A program made the translations under genes and the position numbers. 64,000 bases of DNA, from assembly GCA_015657535.1 (NCBI GenBank), contig JADHZB010000277.1:1-64000 (forward strand), written 5' to 3'. Position 1 is the first letter of the stretch; each line of letters begins with the position of its first letter. Below, one piece after another: positions 25,055 through 37,668 of this stretch. The notes under the pieces are model-generated. The model did no database searches. It saw only the letters and a program-made list of their open reading frames with translations, and was not told the origin of the DNA. The DNA comes from Nephromyces sp. MM_2019. Its lineage: Eukaryota; Apicomplexa; Aconoidasida; Nephromycida.

Positions 25055-27330
25055 ATGCCACCTAAAAAAAAAGATGCAAAACAAGAAAAAGGAGAGCAAA
25101 AAGCTCTCGAAAAGCAAAAGCAAAAGATAGCAGAGGACAAAACTTTCGGACTGAAAAACAAGAATAAAAGCAAAGTCGTCCAGAAGTAATAAATAATGAA
25201 TCTCCAAAAAATTTTGTATTAATCAATTTTTCTCCATCAGATTTATAAAAGGAGTACAAAACAGTGCTAAACCTTCTCAAAAAGGAGGCGAGCCAAAGGC
25301 TGAATCGAAAGAGGAAAAAAAGAAACGGGACCAACAAACGCAACTATTGGCATCCATTCTTCGAGGCACAGTTGATGCAAAGAAAGCGGCAGATAGCCAA
25401 ACACAAGCAAAGGCATACGATCCTAAAACAACACGAGATGATCAAAAAATCAATTTATATATCGACCAAAGAGAGCAAAGAAGTAATATATATTTGGCTT
25501 GTTTGGATTTAAACAAGCTTTGTTTTTTGCTCTTCTATGTGAAAATTTAAAACCTTGTATATCGCATTTACAAACAAAATCCTATTTATTTTCTTGGTAT
25601 CTCCTAAAACTCATTGTCCCTTAAGAGATAATTACACAAGCCATCTCAGCCATATCAATATCTTTTCAATTTAGAAAAAGAATTACATACTAGATTGCAC
25701 ACTTAAAATAATTGACCCACAATTCATAATTATCTACAGTGGAATCTATGAAACAAGAAGACCGAGATGTTATTGTATCATGGTTGAATAATTCAAATAA
25801 GACAGAAATTATCTGTAAATTCTTTTTACAAGCTGTTGAAAGGAAAGTAAGTCACTTTCCCAAACAGCTCTCTTGCTATGTACAATTCATTCAATTACGT
25901 TATTTCAAACACAAATTTACTGCTTGTATTTTTTCTTAGCAATATGGATGGTTTTGGACCTGCCCAAATGGTGGCGATAGCTGTATCTACAAACACTGTC
26001 TACCTCCTGGTATTTTTTCCCCTTAATTTTTTGGAATTTGTTACTTTTGATCACTTCGTCCGTTCTTTGAATTCCAAGTTCATAACATTCTGAGTTATGA
26101 AGATTCACAACAAATTTACAATAGCTTGAATTTTCAATTTTAATTATGGTCCAAAATCTTTAATTGTGTTTCAGGTTACGTGCTGAAAACTCAAGAAAAA
26201 TCCGAAGAGAAAGAAGAGGAAACACTAACACTAGAAGAAATTATAGAAAATGAGGTTACCTTGAATTTATTTATAAAACAAAATTTAAAAAATAAGAGCA
26301 TATTACTTTCTAAGCAATCATAAGTGTATTACAAGCAAGCCACTTTAAAACCTTTTTTTGTCCCTTATTCACTCCAAATTTTGAATATTATACGTTGATA
26401 TAGACTTGTGATTTATGGGAAGAGCGATATATAGCTTGATAGCTCAATGTTATAGGCTTATAAACATAGCCCAATCAAGCACAATTAGATACTTAGTAAA
26501 GTTTATATAAATTGATTTAAATTTACTCTTTTACAGCGTCTTTCTTTGACTACTGAGGGAACCCCAGTTACAGCTGAAACATTTACAGCTTGGAAAAAAC
26601 AAAAGGAGGAAGAAAGGAAACAAAAATTAGAGGAGCAAAGAAAGCTGGAGGCACAAAAAACTGGGACAAAGGGATTACATGTTCTATCAGGGAGGGCTTT
26701 GTTTGCATACGACCCAAGGTTACACTTTAGATCATTATATATTATCTAACAAAATTTTATTAGTTATCACCCTCATTACTATGAATTACTAATTGAACTA
26801 TTACAACCTAGATCTCGAACCTTAAATACCTAGTATATAGATAATTTTATATAAATTCTGTTCCAGCTTGTTTATTGATGATGAGGGTGCGGCTAGTGAA
26901 CAAGATTATGAAGAAACGGAAGAGGATAATGAGGAAACAATTGCTGAGAACCAACGAATCATTGATGTTGCGAACAAGGAAGCTAGTAAGTATACCTATT
27001 TATCACAAATGTTTTCACCAATAAGATACAATTTTGTTAAATTCTAAGACAATAATATTAGCTTCATACCCTTATAAAGAGCACTTTGATATTTATATCA
27101 TTTGAAATGCAACATTATAGATAAAATTGCTGAGCTAGACAATCCTAAACGTGAAGACAACTCCACGACTGAAACCACTACAAAACCTATGAATCTCCGA
27201 TTATTTTTGGATGAAGATATAGAGGTAATTTTATATGAGCTTCCAGTTATTTTATGATATAGAAGTATTGATTTATTATTAAATTACATTGATTTCGTTT
27301 TAGGATGAGATTAATAACCATAAAAAATAA
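25055..27330 (+). CDS. ZC3H15/Tma46-type CCCH protein (DRG partner)
   Basis: Nine exons: 25055-25185, 25241-25482, 25740-25846, 25940-26009, 26175-26254, 26537-26718, 26867-26985, 27121-27224 and 27304-27330, giving 353 residues. The start MPPKKKDAKQEK and EDKTFGLKNKNKSKVVQKFI match the N-terminus of DFRP1/ZC3H15. One CCCH finger is present (EIICKFFLQAVERK, then QYGWFWTCPNGGDSCIYKHC). The DRG-binding region follows (FTAWKKQKEEERKQKLEEQ; TKGLHVLSGRALFAYDP), and the tail is acidic. In other eukaryotes the protein stabilises the GTPase DRG1 on ribosomes. The first CCCH finger found in animal ZC3H15 is missing: exon 2 runs directly from AKAYDPKTTRDDQK to LYIDQREQ without cysteines. ATG 25055 is supported by this family start. 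Confidence 0.88.
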
Positions 27331-28024
27331 ATTACAGCAACTATTTGATCAGAACATAGCTGTTACTTAATCAACAATAAACTCTTAATTTAAAGAACAT
27401 ATACACCTTTCAACATGAATTAACTCTATCAAAATTTCAATGCATCATTACTCATTTTAATTCCTCAAAATAAATATAAAGATAATAATATAAAATATAG
27501 ATTACTAATTTTTCACTGAGAACAACTAATTCTATTTAAATCTTTAATAAATTTAGTTAAAATCTTTTTTATATTCAATGTTAAGAGTGTTTGATCTAAA
27601 CAGTGCGCACATTTCGAAAAGGACACATCGTATAGGTAGAATGGTTCCAATATGGATACGTGGGAGATTGGTGTAGAATGTGTATAAGCAAACAATTTAA
27701 ATTAGTTCTAAACAAGTTGTACACATTTAAAGTGGGTGTAAAATGTTGAAATTAATTTCTTAAAAAATGAATATGGGTACTATGAAATCTGATATAAAAC
27801 GAGATAGTTGCGTATTTGTAGTTGGGATTGAATTGCCATGTTTGTATATTGGAAACAAATCTTTTAATTGAAACAGATTAATTTATCCGATAAAAGCTGT
27901 AATGAACATCAATAGGGTATAGTATTAGTTATGTAAAAAATCACTAGATATAATTTGATAGATTTAGATTCTAATGATTCTAAAAATCGAATATATTTCA
28001 AATATACTTGATCTTTTATAATTT
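27331..28024. other. Convergent intergenic region
   Basis: 694 bases between the ZC3H15-type gene and the helicase gene, which converge. AT-rich; a weak exon-like stretch on the minus strand at 27510-27600 does not join the helicase in phase. Confidence 0.5.
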
Positions 28025-31000
28025 TTAATAAACCTGCATCATAGCTATCTTCTTTTTCATTAATTTTTCTTTTGATCTATCTTTTGTTAATCTAGCTTGT
28101 TCTTCATTATCACTATTATCTTCTGAGTTTATATCGAGTTCACCCTCCTCTGCAAACTTTTTTATCCATGAACTGGTTTTCTTTGCCTTTGTTATCTTTA
28201 GAAAATTAAATGATTTATCTTAAATTGGAATAAAATTTAATTTTTATAAATAATATAATGTGGAAATTCTCTAGGATAGTTTAAGAGTGATTAAATCTAA
28301 ATTAAGTATATGTTTGGAAGGAGTTTTATGATCGCATTTAAGTGAAATGGTGAAGTATATGTGTTAGCTATTTTACCGAGTGTTCCTCTCTTTCAATTTC
28401 ATTTGCAAGACTATGTATTTTTTTAATGTGTTGTAACTGCCTTTGACCAATTAAATCGAAGCCTTCAGGTGTGGCTAGATCCCCAGCAGTGATTCCTATT
28501 AAATTTAGTAGTTTTACCCATCGATTGAATTCCTTTGCACCTGATAAATTTACACACAATCCAGATTGATTTGCTCTTGCTGTCCGGCCACTCCTATGGA
28601 CGAAAATAGAAGAGTTACGGGGAATTTGTAGGTGAACTACAACATTGACATCCGGCATGTCTAAACCGCGTGCAGCTACATCTGTGCATATTAAAATCGA
28701 GTTTTTGTTTCTTTGAAACTTCTCGAGGTTTTTTAGTCTTTGTTTTTGAGTTATTGATGAATGTATACCATAAACACTACAAATTGGACGTAAATCTGAT
28801 GAGTTTGAGATTCTTAGTTTTTTGGGTAAGAGGTTATCATGTTTGTCATGGTAGAAAATCAAGCTCAATAATGGCACAAGTCTGTATACATAAGATATTG
28901 TGTTAACAAAAACAATAGCTTTAGTGTGATCGTTCTTATGCGTTTGTAGGTATTGAAAGAGGAATGCTATCAGTTCTAATTCCTGAAAAAAGTTATGAGA
29001 ATGATATGTTAAATAATTATAGTCGAAAAAAAAGTATTCTTGATTTAAATGAGAAGCTAAGATAAGGAAGGTAATTGTGCATTTGTGAACAAGTTCAATT
29101 GGTGTGTTCAAGGTGATAATAAAGCACAAGCCTTAAAAATTACTTACTTTTTGAGGAGTTTGGCATTTTACTAGAGAAAGCTTTAGACCATCAGGCAGTT
29201 TCAAAAAAGTAGATGTTGGATTTTGTAATTCCCTCGAAGACGAAGGGTGTGTTTCCTTATCAAAAATTTTCTATAGAAAATCAGAAAGTAGTAGATAATT
29301 CACTATAATGCTTATAACGGGTTATTAATTTGTGTATTTTAAGCTGTGAGCCTCTATGTGGCGAAACGTAAGTAATTGGTTGATATTTAGAGTTTATTAT
29401 CTGGAGTTTAAGTAAATTAGAGTATGAAGTGTAAATCAATTTTATGAAGGAACGAAGTTCTACTAATTGGGTAGTGGTAGTATAAAAGGAATTTTTAAAA
29501 AAATATTGATAATTACCATGCTATCCTTTGATTTAGAGGTTAAATCTGAAACAAATGTCTTCTTGAGTCTCAAGTTCAATTTATTGATCAATTTTTCAAT
29601 AGTAGAATCTCCAGGGTTATTATGCTTGTCCTTGAATTTGGTTGGTTTCTGTGGTACAGAAAGCGTTGCAGAGAATATAAATGTTTGTAAACTATCAGCA
29701 TTTTGTATAAGATTGTATATGTGCTTCATTAAATTGTTCAGGTCTTTGAAAGCTCCTTCCAGTAATAATCGGTCCGCCTCATCTAGCACAAGAAATTTTA
29801 GGCCAGATAGATCATTAAGGTATGCTAATCCTTCCAAATTCAGATCATTACTTCCCATCATGAGAGCAGCCAATCTACCAGGTGTGCAAATGATAATATC
29901 AGGCTTTTTCTCAATAAGGCGCACTTGCTTTTTACTATAGATTCCACCAATAATGGGTATAGATAGTATAGGTGTCAAGCGAGATATGTTACTAAAGTGG
30001 TTGTACACTTGCATAGCAAGTTCTCTACTTGGGATAATAACTATGGCTGCTAATTTTTTGGAGGTAGAAGGGGGTGTAACTATTGATTCCCTTGTCTTGT
30101 TGGATTCCACTATCATACCATGCAATATTGAACACAATATAGGTATTCCGAATGCAAGTGTCTTCCCAGAACCAGTTTCTGCTACCCCTATGATGTCCTT
30201 TCTGTCACGATAAGCAGGTAAGAAACAAGCGCTTTGAATGGGTAGTGGGTGATAAAAAGAAGCCTCCTTCATGGCAGTTAGGATTGCAGGATGAACTGGA
30301 TGTGTTTCAGAGAAATTCCATTCACTCATTGAAGATTTAAGCTCATCAAAATTGCTCCAATAAGATTCTGTATCTTCTATGCTAATCTTTGAATTATAAT
30401 TAGAGAGTGTGATATTTAAATTATCCTCATTGTAACCTGAATTCGAATCATCTTTTGCAGGATCATTTTCTTCTTGTGAAAATTCATTGTTGTACTGGTT
30501 GGTTTGTGGTTTACTGACGATTTCGTTTTTTGAGTATACATCTGTAGATATTATGGAATTCTTTTTGTTTTCTTTCTTCCGATAATAATCAGTGGGAGGG
30601 GTTAATTCTTCAACTTCGATAAAACCTTCTAAACTGGAACAAATTGCAGAAAACAAATATAAAGAATGCAGTACAAATAATCATATATTGTAAATAAAGA
30701 TAAAGTAAAGAGCTAATAATGTATTATCTTTCTATTCTGGAAACTCAGAACCCGTGTTATTCCTGAGTAGTTGTTTGCTAAGGCTTCGAAAATTTTTGTA
30801 TTCAATAAAAGCTATTCTGCAGTATTCTATACCCAATCATATCATGGATTCTATAAGAAAGTTAAAATAATTTTCTATAGGGGAGCTAGCCCTGAAATTC
30901 TATAACAAATATTTGTTTTAATTATCTAACAATTCTCAGTGTTAATGTCACAACACCCCTCAACTTGGGTTCTGCCACAAGCCTTAGCTTGGATTTTATA

Positions 31001-31154
31001 GCAGCTTAAAAATTCTTGACAAGACTTACCCCGGATAGACCTCAGGTTTTATTGTAATTTTCTTCCATTTACTCTGAGAGATAAGATTATTTAAGTCTAT
31101 CTCTCCTGGATTAGTATCTTCTGTTATTAGGTTATGTTTTCGAGGTCTTTTCAT
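28025..31154 (-). CDS. DEAD-box RNA helicase, DDX24/Mak5-like
   Basis: Five exons on the minus strand: 31030-31154, 29517-30633, 29148-29270, 28377-28982 and 28025-28195, giving 713 residues. All helicase motifs are visible: the Q motif (FYHPLPIQ), I (AETGSGKT), Ia (PSRELAMQ), Ib (TPGR), II (DEAD), III (SAT), IV (AIVFVNT), V (TDVAARGLDMP) and VI (HRSGRTARA). The spacing, the lead-in (WNFSETHPVHPAILTAMKEA), the insertion between motifs I and Ia, and the TPGRLAALM context resemble DDX24/Mak5, which acts in 60S subunit assembly. The N-terminus has a short basic segment (MKRPRKHN) and a low-complexity acidic stretch. The C-terminus is lysine-rich and ends in MMQVY; a further exon cannot be excluded. 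It fits with NOC2 and NOP58 nearby as nucleolar genes. Confidence 0.88.
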
Positions 31155-32571
31155 ACTCGCATATTAAAAAAAGCAAGGGGAGGATAAAATCTTGAAAAGT
31201 TCAAGATGAAGATTTAATTTAATAGTAAGCAAATTAGATAAGATATAATTTTCTGGGGTGTATATACCCAAATCAGTTTCAACACATTTACCTTCGTATG
31301 ATGTATTGTTGGTATATTATTATGGTTAATATTAAGTCTCTAAAACTGGGTTAATGTGATAATAAGCTTAAAGCTGAGCTTTAAGCAACAAAATGTGATT
31401 GAAATGAAAGAGAATAGTTAGCATAATGTTGTGTATCACTCTCATAAAAGTCTATACAATTGTAATTCTGCTAAAATATTGCATGTAGTGTCATTTATGC
31501 GCATCCTAGCGTTTCTACAAGTGTAATGCATATACGTATTTCTAGCATGCAATAGTTAACTTATAACATGTTAAAGTGCTTATAAGCAACTCAAGCAATA
31601 GAATTGAATTACACGACTTGTAATTGCAGTGTTTATGACATCAACAAAGCTATTTTTGAGTCATTCACTTTTAAAGGTAAAGAATAACTCCTAGCAAGTA
31701 AGTAGAATATTACAACCTGATAATTTTTGATTAGTGTATAAGTCAGCTAAAATTCTTTCATAATTTTTTTTAATCAAAAATATGTTTTTTCCAAAACTTC
31801 AATTGCCTTTGCTTTTTATAAAGCTATGTCCTTAACATTGATCAGCTTTATATACTTTTAAGGATTCAAAACAATTACTAATTATTAACTTTTTTTTTAA
31901 TTAAGAGTTTGATGATTAGAAAGCAAAAGTGGGGAATGTAATGCAAATTTTCTTTAAAAAATTGATCTAAAGTGAAAAAGGTGTCGAAAATCTCAGCAGG
32001 TCGGGCAAAGCTGCTAATTTTACTAGTTCTGAAACTAAGCCTACTTATGTTTAAGGGCATTGTGAAAGTTGCAAGATTTGCTTGTATGGTAATGGATAAA
32101 CAACTTATATTCTCATTTAAACCCAGTTTGAAAATTTTGATACCCCAGATCATCTAACCTTGATTAACATCAAAAAGTCTTGAGAGTCATGCCTTGGTAA
32201 TAAAAGGTGGTTTATATCGTATTAATAATCATTTCGAATATTAATTTATTTTAAGACTCGTACTTGTTTTGATGCCATAGTATTAATTGTTACCTACTTT
32301 TGAATGTTTCTGCACAAATACTTTAAGTGATGAAAAGAACTTTCGAGAAGTTGAAAAGGGGTGTTTTCGAATATCCTAACTAATCTCTGTATCTTGAACT
32401 CTTGTTTGTTCATAATAATTGAATTATATTGGCAGGATTCCAATCTTGTACTAAGAGAATCTATATATAAAACATAATATGCCAATTTGGGTGTATAACT
32501 AAACAGCTTTGCACTGAATTATATTTTTAATAATTTGAAAAGCTAGAATATAAAGCTTATGACTTCTTCTC
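31155..32571. other. Spacer between two minus-strand genes
   Basis: About 1.4 kb of mostly AT-rich DNA upstream of the helicase gene. It contains a candidate two-exon small ORF (listed separately) and an open minus-strand stretch at 32294-32485 that may be a 3' exon of the gene to its right but does not join it with a consistent phase. Confidence 0.5.
31878..32278 (-). CDS. Candidate small two-exon ORF, doubtful
   Basis: ATGGCATCAAAACAA at 32264-32278 is followed by GTACGAG, and an acceptor GGTTAG sits just before an open frame starting at 32153. Together they would encode about 96 residues (MASKQ, then MIWGIKIFKLGLNENISCLS). The stretch is slightly less AT-rich than its surroundings, but the opposite strand is also open over most of it (31972-32157). 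There is no recognisable domain. Treat it as a hypothesis only. Confidence 0.22.
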
Positions 32572-34517
32572 TTATATATAATTGGTGAGTATCTCACATT
32601 CGAGGCTTTCTATATCCTTTTGAGGTTCTTTCATTCTAATATTTCTTTCGAAGATGTGAAAATACAAAGACATTCTCCGCATTATGATTCCTGTCATTAG
32701 ACTCAAAATGATCCTTTTGTAGTTCCTTACGGACATAGATAAACCATAACCAACTTCTCCATTCTTATTAGAATCATTTTGAAAAGCTCTCGATAAAAAT
32801 AATGTTTGGGTTTTCATAATAAATGGCTTAAAGCAACGCCAAAGAAACCTCTCATATACTCTATATTAACAATTATTTTTGTTTTTAAAATGTTTTGAGA
32901 AAGCTTGATATAATCGGTAAAGTAATTTTAAATCTAACCTCCGAATTAGCATAACACCCATCCCTAAATCAAGTGCTTTTTGTACGTAAGAAGTACTTGA
33001 TAATGATATCTCCTCAACTGGAAATTTAATATTCAAATTACTTTCAACTTTGAGGTTTTTATTTTTTATAAGTTCTTCCAATTGCTCAATTTTTGTTTCT
33101 AGCACACTCGATCGTTTAAAAGAATTGCCATAGTTTGGTGGGAAAAGGTAATGCTCAGGTAGTGGTTCACTTAACTTACGCTTTGAACTCAAATTACTTT
33201 CGGAACTCGCATAATCTAAAGGAGACGTCGAATTAAAACGCAATGAAACCTGTGTATTTGGGTATAGACTACTTGATATAAATAGAAACTTTGTGCAAAA
33301 ATATAGGCTATCAATTCGTGAAAGCTCTTAAAGTCTAAATACAGCTGTGTATGTGGTGTAATTCTTTTGAATTATTTAAAATGCGAAATTTTTAAAATTA
33401 GGACAATAAGGCATATATTTAAAAGCTCAAATAAATTACCGGCATTGATACTTACTTGCTTTCACCCAATTTTCAGGCTTTTTTGTCAACTTGCTAACGT
33501 CCTTGCCCACAATTGGTCTATTTTGAGGTTCACTACTCTTTGGAGCTTTTAATAATTTTGCGGAAGGGGTGCTATTTGGCATTATATTTTCATAATTTGT
33601 CTGAATTTTATCCGGTTTTTCTATTACATTCGGAAGTTTTGGATTATATTTTGGAAGTGAACTTGATTGAATGTTTATTTCGGGAGCATATTTGTTTACA
33701 TCATCGTCTTTAGCTATTGAAGTAACATCTTTATTCATATGCAAGTTTTGGTATAATTTACGTTTTGGATCTTTTTGCATCAAAGTCTGGAAATATTGTT
33801 CAGTTAAATCGACATTGGATTTATTTGAGTAAGCATAATTTTGTTCCTTTGAGATAGGTGTATGAGGATTACTGTGACCTTGTTTTGCTATAACTAATTC
33901 ACTAAATTTCGACTTTCCTGGGTCTTGTAAGTCAATGTGAGAGTTAACTTTTGTAGAATTTTTTTCCACTAAGTTAGCTTTAGTAGGTTGAGCTAGGCTT
34001 ATATCGTTTTCAATTTTTGCATTCACATCAGATTTTTCCTGATTCTGCTTTTCCTTATATTCATCAATTGTTGCTTTATCTTTCTTTTTCACCTTTTTTT
34101 TTTTCACTGATTGCTTTTCATAACTCTGAAGAATCAAGTTTTAGCATTACGAATTCAAAATAAGAAATAGATAGATCAAAAGTAGAAGATAAAATGAACA
34201 TGAGGCTTAGATAGCTAGTCATTTATAGAGCTCCGATCGTTTATTACAGATTGTTTTTAGTATATTTTATACAAAAGTAAATTTATAACCTCATTTATCT
34301 TTTTATCTGACTTTGGGGATACTAATTCATCGTTAACAATAGGTTCAATATTTACGTTTGAATCTTTTTGATCACTAATGCCTTGTTGATTATTGAAACC
34401 AAATATAGACCACATATTGTTACCGCTTTCGTCTGTTGTGACTTTACTTGTAGAGCTTGAGGCGTCATTATCTGTGGATTGAGGGTTAGTGTATGTAATG
34501 CCAAGCCAACCGAACAT
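32572..34517 (-). CDS. Lysine- and serine-rich protein of unknown function
   Basis: Four exons on the minus strand: 34290-34517, about 33452-34125, about 33271 to 32939, and 32848 to 32572 (TAA). Phases fit and give about 503 residues. The N-terminus is short and hydrophobic-aromatic (MFGWLGITYTNPQSTD), followed by polar low-complexity sequence. A lysine cluster follows (KKKKVKKKDKATIDEYKEKQ), then a long disordered part with proline and asparagine, and a probable short coiled coil (VLETKIEQLEELIKNKNLK). The C-terminal 90 residues are basic and more ordered (RFLWRCFKPFIMKTQTLFLS; NYKRIILSLMTGIIMRRMSL). I do not recognise a family. The junction near 33452/33271 has alternatives, since two donors of the same phase are available. 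The MFGWLG start could be myristoylation-independent membrane contact, but nothing proves it. Confidence 0.6.
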
Positions 34518-35483
34518 CTTAGCTATAAAACAAAAAACATTATTTAAGGACTAAATCTTAAAAATTAAAATGCAAAAATATTTTGCTTCATTCAGAGATT
34601 TTGAAGTTTTTATTGAAGCATAATCAACAAACTCATCATGAATATAAATTTTTGAATTCATATTCATGGCTAAAGCACTCTGAAAATTTTTAAAGTGTGA
34701 TTTGAATATAAAAAGATAAATAATTCCCCAAGGATGTTCTAATTATCAACAACAATTAAGCATATCGAAATTTATGTCAAAGACGTAAAAAAAGTTTATA
34801 ATGTTGATCATTATCAAATTAATATATAACAAGGCTTGATTGAATCTTACACTCTAAGCAGTTCTCTTGTGAAGTATTTAATATATGATTGAAATGTAAT
34901 TTTTTATCCTATATTAAATAGTCTAAAGCAGCTTAGTTTTAAATTTTTATTCACTTATTTATTCGAATCATTTTTAATTGTGTACAGAAATTTGCATTTT
35001 GTATTGTTATTTTCGTAATTATGAAAGTTTGATGTTATTCACAACAAGATCATGTTATATTAAGTTCAAACAATGAAACCTCTCATGATAGATTTTAACT
35101 TGAATTCCTTATCGAGAAAAATATGATAGTTTGGATAGCTACAACTAATAACTTATGATAGATTATAGAACTGCGACATTAAGAATCCCTTAAGATTTTT
35201 CAAAGGTGTTATTCTGATGAATAAATTGAACAATATGGTTGTTGTAAACCAGAACAAATCTAAATTAAGCTGGTATAGTTCAAAATATTGAATTTATTTA
35301 TATGTGTGAGTCAAAAGTTCCAAAATGATTAATATAATTGATATATGGGCCTCCATAAAGATTGTTCGATAAAAAATTCTAGAAAGCAAGTCAGGCTCAA
35401 AGTAATCAGAAAATAATTTTGAGGAAAAGCTGATCAGTAGGTGCGATCAAGTTTTATAATAGTGACTTATAAACTAGTTAAAA
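34518..35483. other. Spacer between minus-strand genes
   Basis: About 970 bases, AT-rich, holding the promoter of the lysine-rich gene and the 3' flank of NOP58. No ORF or repeat of note. Confidence 0.5.
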
Positions 35484-37668
35484 TCACTGGAGTGCTTTTT
35501 TTTTTTTTTGAGGTTTCTCTGTATTATGAGTTAGCTCCGCTGCTTCAGTCTTTCTCTTCGAGGGAGTGGCAGATAAATTTGGAGTTTCAGATTTCAATAT
35601 TGCATCTGTAGAAATGTCATAATGGCTTCCCTCAGATTTTAGTCCTGTTCTCTTAGGCTCAAAACGGGGTAGTGAAGGCTTCGTTAATGCTGGTCTCGAT
35701 AATTCTATATACAACATGTAAATTAATTGAAATTCCTTTCATATTGAATAACAATAAGCTTTACTTGAGACAGAGTCATCTGTTATTTCGTCAAGTTTCT
35801 TTTCAACATATTTCCTGCAGGAAATCGCAACAGTAGGCTGGTTCTTATCCGATAAGGCATCAACTCGGATGCACAAAGAGAGTTTTGCAGCAAGAACCCT
35901 TGATATTTTGCCTATATATTGATTTATACATAATTGATGATTAAAAATCTTTGTTAATAAAAAAGTTCTTTTATAACTTTGAATAAAGGGAAAGTGGACT
36001 GACCTTTGAGTTTGGGAGCAGTTTGTCCTACTAGTGTTGCATGGTATATTAATCCATATTTTGGTGTTTGACCTTTAGTTTTGAGTGCCCTGAACAATGC
36101 TTTCTCAGCACCCAAAATTTGAATCGTTGATGATGGATGTTTTGCTAGATTCATGAGACTCCCACAATGAGAGATTAATCTTGCACCGACAAGTTCTCCT
36201 ACCTAAATATTTGAATGGAATGGTAGAGATATTATGTTCTTTGTTTATGTATCTTTGAAAGTGATTGAAACAAAAGTAAAATATAACTGATACTATGTGA
36301 AGCTTATAGGTTGAGTCAAGTATACCATATGAGTCAAATTGGGTGCTAAAGCATTCATTCGAAACTTGAGATAGTCAGCCAATGAAGCCCTAAAATTGAA
36401 AATTTTATGAGATATTATCATTGATTATTGATAATTATAACATAAAAATATTGTATAAAAAGTGACTAAAATGAAATTGGCTAGATAAATATTAAACCTG
36501 TATTTAACAAGCTCTTCAACCCGATCTGCTAATTCTAATATATTATTTAAATCTTCTTCTGTAATTTCGGTGCCCATGGATATTTCAGCAGCCTGTTTTA
36601 CTTCAGAGCTGATTTCCTCTGGGATCTCAGAAAGATCTGCTCCCTGGGCATTGATTCGAATTCCAATTTTTTTGACAATTTGCGCGTAAATCAAGTTGTC
36701 AGTAACAATTTTAGCTAATTCAGGGAAATGCCATCCATACCATTCTTTTAATCTCATTGCAAAATTATTGAGCTCTCGGTCAAGGTCATCTAGGAGACCT
36801 GAATATGTAATGAGTGAATATATATGGTGAAGTTATTAATCTTTTCTTTAAAAAAAAAAATCTTAATAGAGTAAAACAAGAGGATAATAATAATGTAAAC
36901 TAGTATGGATTATAAAACTCATTAAATTACCAATTGCTTGGATAATCATGATATCAATTTTATCAGGACTAAATTTAAGTTTAAAGCGGCTCAAAGAGTG
37001 GGATAAACTTAATGCCATAATCTTGGTGTCTGAAAGTAAAATTATGATTGAAATGAAAATTTGATAATTGCAATGTTGTTCAATAGCTAAAACTATACCG
37101 CTTTCCGAAAGTCCAGAAACTAGGTCATGAATATGTTCTCGAATTCCTCGAATTAATTCATTAGTGTTTGCAGAATAAACAACTTCTAGGCCTAATTGGT
37201 TTTTTATGTCAACAACTAGTGCTTTGTCGCTTACAGCTAGCTTCTCGCTCAATCCAGCTTTGACTATGTTTTTTTTTAAGAACTTTTTTAAGCCTTTACC
37301 CATTTTTGATTCTATAAGAGCATTAGCTTCATTAAGTGCCTCAGATGTTTCTTTGAACTTTGAAAACGCTTGTAAGTTAACACTGTTTTCGAGAAAGAGA
37401 GGATTTTTTTGCATGAAAGTCATAAAGCTTAAAAGCAAGGAACAAGGTGATATGACTAATGTTGAAATTTATGAGGACCAAAAACTTAAATTAAATCAGT
37501 ATTGGAGGTAGAGAATTTGTTATAAAAAACAAATAATTCTTACTTTTGAGTTATTTCAGAGGGTGATTCAAGTTGTTTGGCAAGTTCATCACTATCAAGT
37601 TTGAGGAGCTTGGAGTTTTTTACTTTGAAAAGCCCATAGCCTCCAGGTGTTTCAACGAGTATCAGCAT
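35484..37668 (-). CDS. NOP58: NOP58, box C/D snoRNP core protein
   Basis: Eight exons on the minus strand: 37544-37668, 37099-37427, 36931-37029, 36498-36798, 36326-36389, 36004-36202, 35765-35911 and 35484-35704, giving 494 residues. The start [14 protein letters not shown], the NOP5NT domain, the coiled-coil region and the Nop domain are all clear: [11 protein letters not shown], then [13 protein letters not shown], then the snoRNA-binding core [20 protein letters not shown] and [20 protein letters not shown]. The KKKK-rich C-terminal tail is typical of NOP58 and is short here ([11 protein letters not shown]). In other eukaryotes NOP58 assembles with NOP56, fibrillarin and 15.5K on box C/D snoRNAs to methylate rRNA in the nucleolus. 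The N-terminal region (residues 40-60) is the least conserved part. It is divergently arranged with MCTS1. Confidence 0.95.

Noticed and set aside
25062..25343. 93-codon minus-strand frame rich in F and L
   Set aside because: Antisense to lysine-rich exons of the ZC3H15-type gene; the hydrophobic composition is the complement of AAA/AAG codons.
29467..30213. Two plus-strand frames of 157 and 86 codons
   Set aside because: They are antisense to the large helicase exon, whose motifs are unambiguous.
31972..32157. 61-codon plus-strand frame with a hydrophobic stretch
   Set aside because: No partner exons, and the same stretch is open on the other strand; at best one of the two is real, so only the minus-strand version is listed, at low confidence.
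32294..32485. 63-codon minus-strand frame downstream of the lysine-rich gene
   Set aside because: Looks exon-like, but available donors and acceptors do not match in phase, and the upstream exon already ends in a stop.
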